Shown here: positions 32,867-32,886 of the stretch, piece by piece
How positions within the stretch are numbered: the stretch's first letter is position 1
Layout of the letters: each line of letters starts with the position of its first letter
NCBI RefSeq assembly: GCF_000003605.2
Contig: NW_003121418.1
Span: forward strand, 250,011 to 282,896
DNA length: 32,886 bases
Reading direction: 5' to 3'
Source of the DNA: Saccoglossus kowalevskii
Lineage: Eukaryota > Hemichordata > Enteropneusta > Harrimaniidae
Notes under the pieces: generated by a model
What the model saw: only the letters and a program-made list of their open reading frames with translations
Databases searched by the model: none
Told to the model about the DNA's origin: nothing
Position numbers and translations under genes: made by a program

Positions 32867-32886
32867 GTAAGGCTGAATGCGGCTGT

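Overview
This window is animal nuclear DNA, very probably from an invertebrate deuterostome. I lean towards a hemichordate or a cephalochordate, with low confidence between them. The reasons are intron-split genes with GT/AG borders, AT-rich intergenic DNA with short non-autonomous DNA transposons and a long (CA)n run, a peptide-type class A GPCR, and a death-effector-domain (DED) gene of the kind that is expanded in such animals. No bacterial or plasmid features are present. A 303-base run of N at 13741-14043 shows that this is a draft assembly.

Layout. Positions 1-17460 hold no recognisable coding exon. What stands out there is a CRE/ETS motif cluster (6404-6499), two copies of a TTAA-flanked MITE (6916-7476 and an internally deleted copy at 10249-10500), a probable old diverged duplication (9360-9530 and 10060-10240), and the assembly gap. 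At 17479-17645 lies a compact promoter-like block. It has an inverted CCAAT box, a perfect RFX X-box, a CACGTG E-box, a consensus TATA box and a short non-coding exon ending in a GTAAGT donor. The next plausible acceptor on this strand, just before a coding exon, is at 24961-24974. The simplest reading is a 5' untranslated exon, an intron of about 7.3 kb carrying a CA microsatellite and a terminal-inverted-repeat element, and then the intronless GPCR coding exon at 25015-26502.

Right after the GPCR 3' UTR come two exons of an ECHDC3-like enoyl-CoA hydratase (26859-26943 and 27874-27983). They are separated by a 21-bp minisatellite. No other ECHDC3 exons were recognised, and the second exon has GG where its acceptor AG should be, so this may be a decayed or displaced fragment. 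From 30420 a second gene begins: an exon encoding a hydrophobic, signal-peptide-like N-terminus followed by a DED (30420-30825). A phase-compatible exon at 32732-32866 encodes two adjacent hydrophobic segments. Read together they predict a membrane-linked DED protein, the most unusual coding feature here. The gene runs off the right edge.

The genes do not form an operon or an obvious pathway. The one functional thread I can draw, as inference only, is that the GPCR may be a ciliary or sensory receptor: a perfect X-box sits at its likely promoter and two TQT (dynein light chain LC8-type) motifs lie in its C-terminal tail.
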